A stretch of 64,000 nt of DNA from Asanoa sp. WMMD1127 (GTDB taxonomy: Bacteria; Actinomycetota; Actinomycetes; Mycobacteriales; Micromonosporaceae): assembly GCF_029626225.1 (NCBI RefSeq), contig NZ_JARUBP010000001.1, positions 6,014,001 through 6,078,000 on the forward strand, given 5' to 3'. The translations under genes were made by a program, and so were the position numbers. Each line of letters opens with the position of its first letter. Positions within the stretch are counted from its first letter, which is position 1. This document shows positions 25,193-34,110 of the stretch, in pieces. Under the pieces are notes generated by a model. The model was not told where the DNA came from. It searched no databases and saw only the letters and a program-made list of their open reading frames with translations.

Positions 25193-26887
25193 CTAGGCCC
25201 GCAGCGCGGCCAGCGCGGCCGGCGTCAACTCCTGCGGGTCGACATCCGGCCGGAGCAGCAGCACCCGGGTGGTCGCCGCGGCGGTCAGGGCCGCCGTGAA
25301 GCTGCCGTCGGCGAACTGGGCCAGCGGGCCGCGCGGCGACGGTCCCAGCGCGACCGCGCGAGCGTCCACTTCGGACGCGTGTGCCGCCAGCACCCGGGCC
25401 GCGGCCGCGTGGTCGCCGACGCTGTGCAGCAGCTGGCCGCTGGCCGCGATGCCGAGCGAGCCCAGCCGATCGAGATGCGCGGCGAGGGCCGAGCGGGCCG
25501 ACTCCTCCGACTCCGGGTCGATCGCCAGCTCCTCGACGACCACCGTCTCGCGGACGTGCACCACCTCCAGCGGCGCCCCGAGGCCGCGGGCGACCTCGGC
25601 GGCCGCGTCGACCGTCGACGTCGCGTCCGGGACCGCACCGACGGCCACCACCACGGGCGCCCCGGCCGACAACGCGCCGACCGGCTCGAGCGCGGGCGCC
25701 GGCGTGGCCAGGCTCCGCTCGGCCTCGCCGAGCAGCCGGTGGCCGGTCGCCAGCACCGCGATCGCCAGCACGAACGTCACGCCGCCCAGGTAGAACGGGA
25801 CAGACAGTGACCACGCGTCGGCCAGCTTGCCCGCCACGAACGGGGCGAGGCCGCCGCCGATGAAGCGCACGAAGCCGTACGCCGACGACGCGACCGGGCG
25901 CTCGACCGGCGAGACCAGCATGACCGCCTGGGTGGTCAGCGTGTTGTTGATGCCGATGAACGCGCCGCTGACGATCACGGCGACGATCACCACGGTCGGC
26001 GTGGCGACCCCGAAGCCGATGACGGCCATCACCACGCCGAGCGCGGCCAGGTTCACGTACAACACCGGGGCCGTGCCGAAGCGGGCCTGCAGCCGGGGCG
26101 CGAAGACCACGCTGAACAGGGCGACCAGCAGCCCCCACCCGGTGAAGACCAGGCCGAGCTTGTGCGCGTCGAGCTCCATGGGATAGGGCGCGTAGCCCAG
26201 CATCGTGAAGAAGCCCCAGTTGTAGAGCAGCGCGGTGAGGCCCATCACCAGCAACCCGCGGTGGCGCAACGCCTTGAGGGGAGCGGCGACCGACGTCGGC
26301 GCGGCGGGCTTCGGCAGCGACGGCACGAACGCCAGCGTCGCGACCAGCGCGATGAACATCAGCGCCGAGACGCCGAAGAACGGGCCCTTCCAGCTGATGC
26401 TGCCGAGCTCCCCACCGAGCAGCGGGCCGACCGCGATGCCCAGGCCCAGCGCCGTCTCGTAGAGGATGATCGCGCCCGCGAAGCCGCCGCTGGCGGACGC
26501 CACGATGACGGCCAGGCTGGTCGCGATGAACAGCGCGTTGCCGAGGCCCCAGCCGGCGCGGAAGCCGACGATGCCGCCGATCGAGTCGGACGTGCCGGCC
26601 AGCGCGGCGAACACCACGATGACGGCGAGGCCGACGACCAGCGTGCGCTTGGCCCCGATCCGGCTCGAGACGGCGCCGACCAGCAGCATCGCGACCGCGG
26701 TGACCACCAGGTAGCTGGTGAACAGCAGCGACACCTGGCTCGGCGTGGCGTGCAGGTCGTCGGCGAGCGCCGGCAGGATCGGGTCGACCAGGCCGATGCC
26801 CATGAACGACACGACGCAGGCGAACGCCACGGCCCAGACCGCGCGCGGTTGCCGGAACGGGTTGGTGCGGGTTCGTGGTGCGGACAA
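25193..26887 (-). CDS. MFS transporter fused to a universal-stress-protein-like domain
   Basis: About 564 residues. Residues 1-405 are a 12-helix MFS drug-efflux transporter (motif GLVDPILPALADDL in helix 1, the RIGAKRTL loop after helix 2, and GIAVGPLLGG in helix 5). Residues about 420-564 form a UspA-like alpha/beta domain with the VVVAVGAVPDATSTVDAAAEVA opening and a GPSPRGPLAQFADGS nucleotide-loop-like motif. TTG at 26887 is chosen for its GGGAG ribosome site and because the longer GTG start (26929) lies in the -10 box of a good promoter. The soluble domain presumably lies in the cytoplasm and may couple transport to nucleotide or stress state. Confidence 0.85.
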   Translation of the reverse strand: MSAPRTRTNPFRQPRAVWAVAFACVVSFMGIGLVDPILPALADDLHATPSQVSLLFTSYLVVTAVAMLLVGAVSSRIGAKRTLVVGLAVIVVFAALAGTSDSIGGIVGFRAGWGLGNALFIATSLAVIVASASGGFAGAIILYETALGLGIAVGPLLGGELGSISWKGPFFGVSALMFIALVATLAFVPSLPKPAAPTSVAAPLKALRHRGLLVMGLTALLYNWGFFTMLGYAPYPMELDAHKLGLVFTGWGLLVALFSVVFAPRLQARFGTAPVLYVNLAALGVVMAVIGFGVATPTVVIVAVIVSGAFIGINNTLTTQAVMLVSPVERPVASSAYGFVRFIGGGLAPFVAGKLADAWSLSVPFYLGGVTFVLAIAVLATGHRLLGEAERSLATPAPALEPVGALSAGAPVVVAVGAVPDATSTVDAAAEVARGLGAPLEVVHVRETVVVEELAIDPESEESARSALAAHLDRLGSLGIAASGQLLHSVGDHAAAARVLAAHASEVDARAVALGPSPRGPLAQFADGSFTAALTAAATTRVLLLRPDVDPQELTPAALAALRA

Positions 26888-26912
26888 CGGGGGCTCCCAA
26901 GGCGTACGAGCG

Positions 26913-26947
26913 ATAGCTGTACTATACACCTATTAGGCCGAGGACAA
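26913..26947 (-). promoter_or_regulatory. Promoter of the MFS-USP gene with inverted repeat
   Basis: On the minus strand TTGTCC (26947-26942) is followed after 15 bp by TATAGT (26926-26921). The inverted repeat ATAG-CTGTA-CTAT (26913-26925) lies over the -10 box and could bind a MarR- or TetR-type repressor. The TTG start follows about 34 bp downstream. Confidence 0.5.
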
Positions 26948-26975
26948 GGGCCCCCGGAGGGACCCTCGTCACTGC

Positions 26976-28679
26976 TCAGCCCAGGTCGACGGCGACGAGG
27001 CGGGCGGCCTCGGCCGTCTCGTCGTCGCTGGCCTCCTGCGCCTTGCGGTCGGCCTCGATGGCCTGCTCGTAGGCCGCCACCTCGCGGTCGACGTCGGCCT
27101 CCGTCCAACCCAGCACCGAGCCCATCAGCCGGGCCGCGTCCGGCGCCGCGCGCACGCCGCGCGAGAACGTCTCGAAGTACGCCCGGGTGCGCCGCGACAG
27201 CACGTCGTCGAGGTGCATCGCTCCCTCGTGGCTGGCGCCGTAGACGACCTCGGCCCGCAGGTAGTCGTCGGCGCCGTCGAGCGGTTCGGCCAGCCCACGG
27301 TCCTGCGCGATCAGCCGCAGCACCTCGAAGATCAACGAGCCGTAGCGGTTGAGCAGGTGCTCGATCCGGTGGACGTGCAGGCCCCAGACCTCGGCCAGCT
27401 CGTGCCGCTGGTTCCAGAGCGCCTTGTAGCCGTCGGCCCCGAGCAGCGGGATGTCCTTGGTCGGCGAGTCAGGCACGTTCTCCTGCTCGAGCCCGCGGAC
27501 GGCCTCGTCCACAGTGTCCTCGGCCATCTTGCGATAGGTGGTGTACTTGCCGCCGGCCACCACCACCATCCCGGGGACCGGGCGGGCCACCGAGTGGTCG
27601 CGGGACAGCTTTGCGCTCGACTCGGCGGCTCCGGCGACCAGCGGCCGCAGGCCCACGTAGACGCCCTCGATGTCGGCCTCCGTCAGTGGGTTCACCAGCA
27701 CCCGGTTGACGTGCTCCAGCAGATATTCGATGTCGGTGGCGGTGGCCGCCGGCCGCGCCTTGTCGAGCTCCCAGTCCGTGTCCGTCGTGCCGATCAGCCA
27801 GTGCCGGCCCCACGGGATGACGAACAGCACGCTCTTCTCCGTGCGCAGGATCAGCCCCGTGTCGAGCTGGATCCGGTCGCGCGGCACGGTGAAGTGCACA
27901 CCCTTGGACGTACGCACGTGGAACTGGCCCTGCGTGTCGGCCAGCTGCTGCGTGTCGTCGGTCCAGACGCCGGTCGAGTTGATGACCTGCTTGGCCCGGA
28001 TCCGGTGGGTGGCCCCCGTCATCAGGTCCTCGACCAGCGCGCCGACGACCTGGTCGCCCTCGCGCAGGTAGTCGACCACGCGCGCGCGGTTGGCCACCAG
28101 CGCGCCGTAGCTGGCCGCCGTGCGTACGACCATCATGGTGTGCCGTGCGTCGTCGACCTGGCCGTCGTAGTACTGCACGGCGCCGACGAGCGCCGACTTC
28201 TTGAGCCCCGGCGCCACCTTGAGCGCGCCGCGGCGGCTGAGGTGCTTGTGGTGCGGAAGGCCGCGGGCGGTGCCCGACGTGATGCCCATGGTGTCGTAGA
28301 GGATCAGGCCGCTGCCGACGTACGGGCGCTCCCAGATCCGGTGCTTGAGCGGGTAGAGGAACTGCACGGGGTGCACCAGGTGCGGCGCGATCCGTTGCAG
28401 GAGCAGCCCGCGCTCCCGCAGCGACTCGGCGACCAGGCCGAACTCGAACTGCTCCAGGTAGCGCAGCCCGCCGTGCATCAGCTTGCTGGACCGGCTCGAC
28501 GTGCCCGACGCCCAGTCGCGGGCCTCGACCAGGCCGGTCGACAGGCCGCGGGTCACCGCGTCGAGGGCGCAGCCGGCGCCGACGACGCCGCCGCCCACCA
28601 CCAGGATGTCGAGCTCGCGCTCCGCCATTCCGGCGAGGGCCCGGTTTCGTTGTGCTGCGGAAAGGGCCACGGCCTCCAC
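26976..28679 (-). CDS. glpD: Glycerol-3-phosphate dehydrogenase GlpD
   Basis: A 567-residue FAD-dependent, membrane-associated dehydrogenase that oxidises sn-glycerol 3-phosphate to dihydroxyacetone phosphate and passes electrons to the quinone pool. The FAD motif DILVVGGGVVGAGCALDA is at about 24-41, followed by the family string SSRSSKLMHGGLRYLEQFEFG. The GlpD C-terminal cap with ARLMGSVLGWTEADVDREV closes the protein. GTG at 28679 has an AGGAGG ribosome site seven bases upstream. It is the last gene of glpF-glpK-glpD; a hairpin lies between glpK and glpD. Confidence 0.96.
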   Translation of the reverse strand: MEAVALSAAQRNRALAGMAERELDILVVGGGVVGAGCALDAVTRGLSTGLVEARDWASGTSSRSSKLMHGGLRYLEQFEFGLVAESLRERGLLLQRIAPHLVHPVQFLYPLKHRIWERPYVGSGLILYDTMGITSGTARGLPHHKHLSRRGALKVAPGLKKSALVGAVQYYDGQVDDARHTMMVVRTAASYGALVANRARVVDYLREGDQVVGALVEDLMTGATHRIRAKQVINSTGVWTDDTQQLADTQGQFHVRTSKGVHFTVPRDRIQLDTGLILRTEKSVLFVIPWGRHWLIGTTDTDWELDKARPAATATDIEYLLEHVNRVLVNPLTEADIEGVYVGLRPLVAGAAESSAKLSRDHSVARPVPGMVVVAGGKYTTYRKMAEDTVDEAVRGLEQENVPDSPTKDIPLLGADGYKALWNQRHELAEVWGLHVHRIEHLLNRYGSLIFEVLRLIAQDRGLAEPLDGADDYLRAEVVYGASHEGAMHLDDVLSRRTRAYFETFSRGVRAAPDAARLMGSVLGWTEADVDREVAAYEQAIEADRKAQEASDDETAEAARLVAVDLG

Positions 28680-28703
28680 GGCAACCTCCTGCTCTCATGC
28701 GAT

Positions 28704-28737
28704 GGGGCGCCGCACGCGCGTACGCCTGCGACGCCCC
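28704..28737 (-). promoter_or_regulatory. Hairpin between glpK and glpD
   Basis: GGGGCG-C-CGCA pairs with TGCG-A-CGCCCC (11 positions, one mismatch) around a 12-nt loop. It lies in the 68-bp gap between glpK and glpD and may stabilise the glpFK mRNA or attenuate glpD. Confidence 0.45.
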
Positions 28738-28747
28738 GGTCGGTACC

Positions 28748-30265
28748 TCAGTCGACCTCGACCCAGCCCATCGTGCGGTCGACGGCCTTCTTCCACATCT
28801 TGTAACCCTCGTCGCGTTGCTGGTCGGACCACTCGGGCGTCCACCGCCGGTCCTCGTGCCAGTGCGCCCGCAGCTCCTCGACGGAGTTCCAGTACTTCAC
28901 CGCCAGACCGGCCGCGTACGCGGCGCCCAGCGCGGTGGTCTCGGCGACCACCGGCCGGCTCACCGGCACGCCCAGGATGTCGGCCTGCATCTGCATCGCC
29001 AGGTCGTTGGCGGTGATGCCGCCGTCGACCTTGAGGATGTCCAGCGTGACCCCGGAGTCCTTCTGTGCCGCTTCCACCACGTCCTTGGACTGGTAGGAGA
29101 TCGACTCCAGCGTCGCCCGGGCGAGGTGGCCGGCCGTGTTGAACCGCGACAGGCCGACGATCGCGCCACGCGCGTCGGACCTCCAATATGGAGCGAACAG
29201 GCCGGAGAACGCGGGTACGAAGTAGACACCCCCGTTGTCGCGGACACTGCGCGCCAGGGTCTCGCTCTCCGCGGCGTTGCGGATGATGCCGAGCTGGTCG
29301 CGCAGCCACTGCACGGCCGAGCCGGTCACGGCGATCGAGCCCTCCAGCGCGTACACCGGGTCCGTGTCGCCGAACTTGTAGCAGACCGTGGTGATCAGGC
29401 CGGCCTTCGACCGGACCACCTCGTTGCCGGTGTTGAGCAACAGGAAGTTGCCTGTGCCGTAGGTGTTCTTCGCCTCGCCGACGGCGAAGCAGACCTGGCC
29501 GACCGTGGCCGCCTGCTGGTCGCCGAGCGACGCGGGCAGCGCCACCTCGCCCCGGAACGGGCCGCTGGACTTCGTCATCCCGTAAAGGTTCGGGTCCGAC
29601 GACGGTCGGATCTCGGGCAGCATCTGCCGCGGGATGTTGAAGAACGAGAGCAGCTCGTCGTCCCAGTCGAGCGTCTCGAGGTTCATCAGCATCGTCCGGC
29701 TGGCGTTGGTGACGTCGGTGATGTGCAGCCCGCCGTCACGCCCGCCGGTGAGGTTCCACAGCACCCATGCGTCGGTGTTGCCGAACATGGCCTCGCCGTT
29801 CTCCGCGGCCTCGCGGACCCCGTCGACGTTCTCCAGAATCCACTGGATCTTCCCGCCGGAGAAGTACGTCGCCGGCGGGAGACCGGCCTTGCGCCGGATC
29901 ACGTCGCCCCGGCCGTCGCGGTCGAGCGCGGAGGCGATCCGGTCGGTACGGGTGTCCTGCCAGACGATCGCGTTGTAGTAGGGCCGCCCCGTTCGGCGGT
30001 TCCACACCACGGTCGTCTCGCGCTGGTTGGTGATGCCCACCGCGGCGAGGTCGCTGGCCGACAGGTTCTGCCGGGACATCGCCGTGGTGATCACCTCCTG
30101 GGTGCGCTGCCAGATCTCCAGCGGGTCGTGCTCGACCCAGCCGGCCTGCGGCAGGATCTGCTCGTGCTCCAGCTGGTGGCGCCCGACCTCGCGCCCCTCG
30201 TGGTCGAAAATCATGAACCGTGTGCTTGTCGTGCCTTGGTCGATAGCGCCTACGTAATCCGCCAT
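28748..30265 (-). CDS. glpK: Glycerol kinase GlpK
   Basis: A 505-residue FGGY-family kinase that phosphorylates glycerol to sn-glycerol 3-phosphate. The N-terminal ATP-binding motif [13 protein letters not shown] is at about 9-21, followed by [11 protein letters not shown] and the [18 protein letters not shown] string, which contain glycerol-contacting residues; [19 protein letters not shown] is the second FGGY signature. The length is normal for the family. It lies 36 bp downstream of glpF and 68 bp upstream of glpD, so the three form a glycerol uptake and oxidation operon. Confidence 0.97.
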   Translation of the reverse strand: MADYVGAIDQGTTSTRFMIFDHEGREVGRHQLEHEQILPQAGWVEHDPLEIWQRTQEVITTAMSRQNLSASDLAAVGITNQRETTVVWNRRTGRPYYNAIVWQDTRTDRIASALDRDGRGDVIRRKAGLPPATYFSGGKIQWILENVDGVREAAENGEAMFGNTDAWVLWNLTGGRDGGLHITDVTNASRTMLMNLETLDWDDELLSFFNIPRQMLPEIRPSSDPNLYGMTKSSGPFRGEVALPASLGDQQAATVGQVCFAVGEAKNTYGTGNFLLLNTGNEVVRSKAGLITTVCYKFGDTDPVYALEGSIAVTGSAVQWLRDQLGIIRNAAESETLARSVRDNGGVYFVPAFSGLFAPYWRSDARGAIVGLSRFNTAGHLARATLESISYQSKDVVEAAQKDSGVTLDILKVDGGITANDLAMQMQADILGVPVSRPVVAETTALGAAYAAGLAVKYWNSVEELRAHWHEDRRWTPEWSDQQRDEGYKMWKKAVDRTMGWVEVD

Positions 30266-30301
30266 CTCAGTGTTTCCTCCCGGGTTCGTGGGTCCGGTCG
30301 C

Positions 30302-31369
30302 CTACCGCAGTGGATCTGTGCCTGGCCCCGGATCCGTCGGTCCAGCACCCGGATCTCGCCCGGTACCCGGATCGATTCGTCCTGTGCCGGGATCGAAGCG
30401 CCGGCCGGTGCCGGTGTCTCTCCCTCCGGAACCGGGAATCGCGCCCCCGGAACCACGCTCGATCGGGCCGGACTCGCCGGTCGGCGTGCCGCCCCGGCCG
30501 CCACCGGCCTCGCTGCCACCGACGGCGTCGACCGGAACCTCTTCCACCCCGGCGCGGCCGGGAGGCGGAGCGGTCGTCTGCAGGAACGGCAGGACACGGC
30601 CGATGAACACCACGTAGATCAGGCCACCGATGAGGCCGCCGATGATCGGCGCGGCGATGGGTACCCACCAATAGAGCTGGTTGTACTGATCTCGCCACGC
30701 TGTTTCGTATCCGGTGATGTAGGACGCCAATCGAGGCCCGAAGTCACGGGCCGGGTTGATGGCGTAACCGGCGTTCGTGCCCCATGCCATGCCGATCGCG
30801 ACCACGACCAGACCGACGATGAACGGCGTCAGGTTCGACAGCGGCGGGTCGTTGAGCCGGTCGGTCAGCACGAAGATCAGGAACACCAGGATCGCGGTGC
30901 CGATGACCTGGTCCAGGAAGCCGCCCCACAGGCTGACCGGCAACGTGCCGTTACCGGGCAGGGTGGAGAAGACGCCCTGGGACTTGGCCGTCAGCCCCGG
31001 GTCGAAGTTGTGCAGTACCGAGTTGTACGCCCAGCGCACGAGCAGCGCGCCGCAGAACGCGCCGAGGACCTGGGCGAAGATGAACGGCACCACACTCTTC
31101 CACGGGAACTTGCGGAACGCCGCCAACGCGATCGTCACCGCCGGGTTCAGGTGGGCACCACTGATCCGTGCCGCCGTATAGACACCCAGCACCACACCGA
31201 AGCCCCATGCCCACGAGATGCTGTCGTGGTCGCCGAGGGCGGAGCCACCAGCAACCACCTGGGCAACGACACCGATACCGAAGAGCAGCAGAATCATCGT
31301 GCCCAGGAACTCGGCGATCATCTGGACCACGATGTTCTGTCTGCTGAGAATTCCTCGAATTCCAGCCAC
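30302..31369 (-). CDS. glpF: Glycerol uptake facilitator GlpF with extended C-terminal tail
   Basis: A MIP-family channel admitting glycerol by facilitated diffusion. About residues 15-265 contain six membrane helices and both pore motifs, SGAHLNPAV and GYAINPARDFGPRL; the Asp after the second NPA is the mark of glyceroporins rather than water channels. The last 85 residues form an extra cytoplasmic tail rich in Gly, Pro, Thr and Asp with repeated DPGTGR-like units, absent from most GlpF. GTG at 31369 begins the protein. It is first in the glpFKD operon. Confidence 0.93.
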   Translation of the reverse strand: MAGIRGILSRQNIVVQMIAEFLGTMILLLFGIGVVAQVVAGGSALGDHDSISWAWGFGVVLGVYTAARISGAHLNPAVTIALAAFRKFPWKSVVPFIFAQVLGAFCGALLVRWAYNSVLHNFDPGLTAKSQGVFSTLPGNGTLPVSLWGGFLDQVIGTAILVFLIFVLTDRLNDPPLSNLTPFIVGLVVVAIGMAWGTNAGYAINPARDFGPRLASYITGYETAWRDQYNQLYWWVPIAAPIIGGLIGGLIYVVFIGRVLPFLQTTAPPPGRAGVEEVPVDAVGGSEAGGGRGGTPTGESGPIERGSGGAIPGSGGRDTGTGRRFDPGTGRIDPGTGRDPGAGPTDPGPGTDPLR

Positions 31370-31871
31370 AGCTTTCTAGCCCCCCAACAGCGTGCAACCT
31401 GGCGAATCGCTGATGGCAGTCACCGCTCGGAGCGCGCCTCAAGGCCAACAAAAGGATGAAGGCCCCAACCGGGGGATAGACACGTAACTAACGGCTATGT
31501 CTGAATATTCGGATTCGCCCTCTCTCACCGTCAGTCAAGCACGGGACCTCCGAAAGGGCTACGGCCAATCGCTTTAAACCCGAGAATCGCTCATTCTTTT
31601 GCCCGAATCTGGGGTACGTGCGAGGTCTCGGCCGGTTTCCGGCGGGCTCGGTGGCGGCCGGGCCGGATCACGTATGTCAGGCTAACCCGCCCGCCGTCGC
31701 CGGACGTCCGGATCGGCAGCATCCACAATGGTCCGTGACGCACGTGGCCCGTGGGTGGTCTTGTGTCCTCTGTGGTCACCGCCACAGCGCATCGACGAAC
31801 GTAAGATTGTCACAGCTTTCTCTTAGCCCGCTCCCAGCCACTTTTGAGCATCGACCCGTAATAGATACGGT
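31370..31871. other. Divergent intergenic region between glpF and the orphan kinase gene
   Basis: This 500-bp stretch has lower GC than its flanks and no credible gene. It should hold the glp operon promoter. TCTGAATATTCGGA (about 31501-31514), with a central GAATATTC palindrome, is a possible operator for an IclR/GylR-like regulator; no such gene is nearby. A TAGATA box (31862-31867) just before the kinase GTG suggests a leaderless transcript. Confidence 0.45.
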
Positions 31872-33383
31872 GTGCGGCCTCGTCTGACCCGGATGCCGCG
31901 GCGCTGGCGGCACTGGACCCTGCGGGCCCGGCTGGTGCTCGCGATCGCGACGCTGAGCGCGTTCGCCCTGCTCGTCGCCAACGCGATCGGGCTCGGCCTG
32001 CTGCGCCGCAACCTCACCGACCGGGTCGACGAGCAGCTGCGGGCGATGGGGCAGGCGGCGGTGGAGCGGCGCACGTGGGACGCGGTGGCGCCAACCTCGA
32101 ACCCGATGTTCCCGCGTGGGCGGTTCGACGCCGACCGGGCCGTCGCGCTGGTCCCCACCGACGGCGGCACCCCGCTGCTGGTCGTGGCCGACGGAGTGCC
32201 GCCGCCCGCCCTGCCGGCGCGGCAGGAGCTCGTGGCCCGGGCCGGCGGCGAGCCGTTCACCGTGCGCTCGGTGGACGGCACGATGTCGTGGCGGCTGCTG
32301 GTGGTCGACCGCCGGGATGGCACGCTGGCCGTCTCGGGCGTCTCGCTCAAGGCCGTCGAGGGCACCGGTGACCTCCTGCTGGCCATCGACGTCGCGGTGA
32401 TGCTGGTCGTGCTCGCGTTGCTGGCGGCGGTGGCCGCACTGGTGGTGCGGATGGGCCTGCGCCCGCTGACCCGGATGGAGCGCACGTCGGCCGCGATCAC
32501 CGCCGGCGACCTGTCGCTGCGGGTGGGCGACGCCGACCCGCACACCGAGCCCGGCCGCCTGGGCATCGCGCTCAACTCGATGCTCGACCGGATCGAGGCC
32601 GAGGTGTCGGCGCGGACGACCTCGGAGCGCCGGCTGCGGCAGTTCGTCGCGGACGCCTCGCACGAGCTGCGTACGCCGCTCACCTCCATCCGCGGCTTCG
32701 CCGAGCTCTACCGGCGCGGGGGAGCGGCGCCCGGGCCGGTGCTCGACGAGATGATGGCGCGGATCGAGGCCGAGGCGGCCCGGATGGGGCTGTTGGTGGA
32801 GGACCTGCTGCTGCTGGCCCGGCTGGACCTGCAACGGACGCCCGAACGCCGGCCGGTGGACCTGCTGGCGATCGCGGCCGACACGATCCGCGACGCGTAC
32901 GCCCGGGAGCCGGACCGTCCGGTGCGGCTGGCGGCGCTCGAGGGTGACGATGCGCCCTTCGAGCCCGTCACCGTGCTCGGCGACGGGCCCGGGTTGCGCC
33001 AGGTCGCCACCAACCTGGTGGCCAACGCGCTGCGGCACACCGGCGCGCCGGCCGAGGTGGTGGTGCGGGTGGGCCGGTGCGCCGCGGCGGCGTCCGCTGT
33101 CGCCGCCGTCGGTGAGGTGCCGACGGACCGGCCGCTGGCCGTGCTGGAGGTGGCCGACGGCGGGCCGGGCGTGCCGGCGGAGCACGCGGATCGGGTGTTC
33201 GAACGGCTCTACCGTGCCGATCCCAGCCGCAACCGGCGCAGCGGCGGCGCCGGACTCGGTCTGTCCATCGTGGCCGCGATCGTCACCGGCCACGGCGGGC
33301 GCGTCGAGCTGCACCCCACGCCGGGCGGCGGCGCGACGTTCCGGGTGCTGCTGCCCGAGGACGGCCGCGGGCCGGTCAGCTGA
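31872..33383 (+). CDS. HAMP-containing sensor histidine kinase (orphan)
   Basis: A 503-residue transmembrane kinase. One membrane helix lies at about 18-45, an extracytoplasmic sensor loop spans about 46-165, and a second helix is at 168-193, followed by a HAMP domain (194-246). The HisKA domain has His264 in DASHELRTPL. HATPase_c shows N-box NLVANALRHTG, G1 VADGGPGVP and G2 GGAGLGLSIV. GTG at 31872 or ATG at 31893 may start it. Unlike typical kinases of this type, no response regulator gene lies on either side, so the partner must be elsewhere. Confidence 0.9.
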   Translation: MRPRLTRMPRRWRHWTLRARLVLAIATLSAFALLVANAIGLGLLRRNLTDRVDEQLRAMGQAAVERRTWDAVAPTSNPMFPRGRFDADRAVALVPTDGGTPLLVVADGVPPPALPARQELVARAGGEPFTVRSVDGTMSWRLLVVDRRDGTLAVSGVSLKAVEGTGDLLLAIDVAVMLVVLALLAAVAALVVRMGLRPLTRMERTSAAITAGDLSLRVGDADPHTEPGRLGIALNSMLDRIEAEVSARTTSERRLRQFVADASHELRTPLTSIRGFAELYRRGGAAPGPVLDEMMARIEAEAARMGLLVEDLLLLARLDLQRTPERRPVDLLAIAADTIRDAYAREPDRPVRLAALEGDDAPFEPVTVLGDGPGLRQVATNLVANALRHTGAPAEVVVRVGRCAAAASAVAAVGEVPTDRPLAVLEVADGGPGVPAEHADRVFERLYRADPSRNRRSGGAGLGLSIVAAIVTGHGGRVELHPTPGGGATFRVLLPEDGRGPVS

Positions 33384-33386
33384 AGA

Positions 33387-33402
33387 TCACCCATCCGGGT
33401 GA
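33387..33402. terminator. Short hairpin after the orphan kinase gene
   Basis: TCACCC and GGGTGA form a 6-bp stem with a 4-nt loop immediately after the kinase stop codon. It is short and lacks a U-tract, so its role as a terminator is uncertain. Confidence 0.3.
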
Positions 33403-33454
33403 CTGGAACGCCGGATGCCGGCGGGACCGCGTGGCCCGATGAGTAGGTTGACGG

Positions 33455-33829
33455 GTGAGCGTGCAGGAGCGGGTCGACGACGCCGTCAACGTGCTCGTGA
33501 CGATCGTCGAGGCGGGTGGCGCGATCGTCATCGGCGCCGGCGCGCTGTACGCGTTCGGCCGTCTCCTGTGGCTCGCGGCGCGCGATCGCACCACGGCGTC
33601 GTTCGTGCTCGTTCGGCTCGACCTCGGCCGCTTTCTCGCGCTGGGACTGGAGTTCCAGCTCGCCGGCGACATCCTGCGCACCGCGGTCTCACCGTCGTTC
33701 AACGAGATCGGCCAGCTCGCGGCGATCGCGACGATCCGCACGGCGCTCAACTGGACGCTGCGGCGGGAGATCGAGGAGGAGCGCCGCCAGCTGACCGCCG
33801 GCCAGCACGACCGGCCGGCGGGCCCGTGA
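33455..33829 (+). CDS. DUF1622 small membrane protein
   Basis: A 124-residue membrane protein with three hydrophobic stretches (about 13-42, 56-75, 85-100) and the DUF1622 signature RLDLGRFLALGLEFQLAGDILRT, followed by IATIRTALNWTLRREIEEE. The family function is unknown. GTG at 33455 starts it. Its stop overlaps the GTG of the next small membrane gene (GTGA), implying coupled expression and perhaps a heteromeric complex. Confidence 0.85.
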   Translation: MSVQERVDDAVNVLVTIVEAGGAIVIGAGALYAFGRLLWLAARDRTTASFVLVRLDLGRFLALGLEFQLAGDILRTAVSPSFNEIGQLAAIATIRTALNWTLRREIEEERRQLTAGQHDRPAGP

Positions 33830-34110
33830 CCCTGGGCGCGTTGACCGACGCCGCCGGCGCGGTCGTGGGAGCGATGGGCATCGTCGCGGCGGCGGCGACG
33901 CTGGCGAACGGCCGCCGCCCGCTGGCCGCGCTGGCGGTCCTGCTCGACTTCCTCACCGCCGCGGGCCTGCTGCACCTGGCCGCCGACCCGAGCTACCTGC
34001 GGGCGTTGTCGGCCGGCATCGTGCTGGTCATCCGGCACCTCGTCACGTGGACGCTGCAGACCGGCTCCCGCGACCTCCTCCCGCCGGCCCTCGGCCGCAG
34101 GAAGGGCTAG
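33826..34110 (+). CDS. Small membrane protein of unknown function
   Basis: A 94-residue protein with three hydrophobic segments (about 8-26, 30-50, 56-75) and a basic C-terminus. I do not recognise a family. It is translationally coupled to the DUF1622 gene by a 4-bp overlap, and its 3' end overlaps the convergent reductase gene by 4 bp. Its HLAADPSYLRALSAGIVLVIRHLVTWTLQ stretch loosely resembles the end of the DUF1622 partner, so it may be a diverged relative. Confidence 0.6.
   Translation: MTLGALTDAAGAVVGAMGIVAAAATLANGRRPLAALAVLLDFLTAAGLLHLAADPSYLRALSAGIVLVIRHLVTWTLQTGSRDLLPPALGRRKG

Noticed and set aside
26888-26929. Longer N-terminus of the MFS-USP protein from GTG 26929
   Set aside because: That GTG lies in the probable -10 box TATAGT, whereas TTG 26887 has a good ribosome site and begins just before the first conserved residues.
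28683-29309. Second gene overlapping the 3' part of glpK
   Set aside because: It is a shifted-frame reading of glpK with Arg/Gly-rich composition; glpK itself is intact.
31370-31871. A small gene between glpF and the kinase gene
   Set aside because: No frame shows a ribosome site with recognisable content; the lower GC and position point to a regulatory region.
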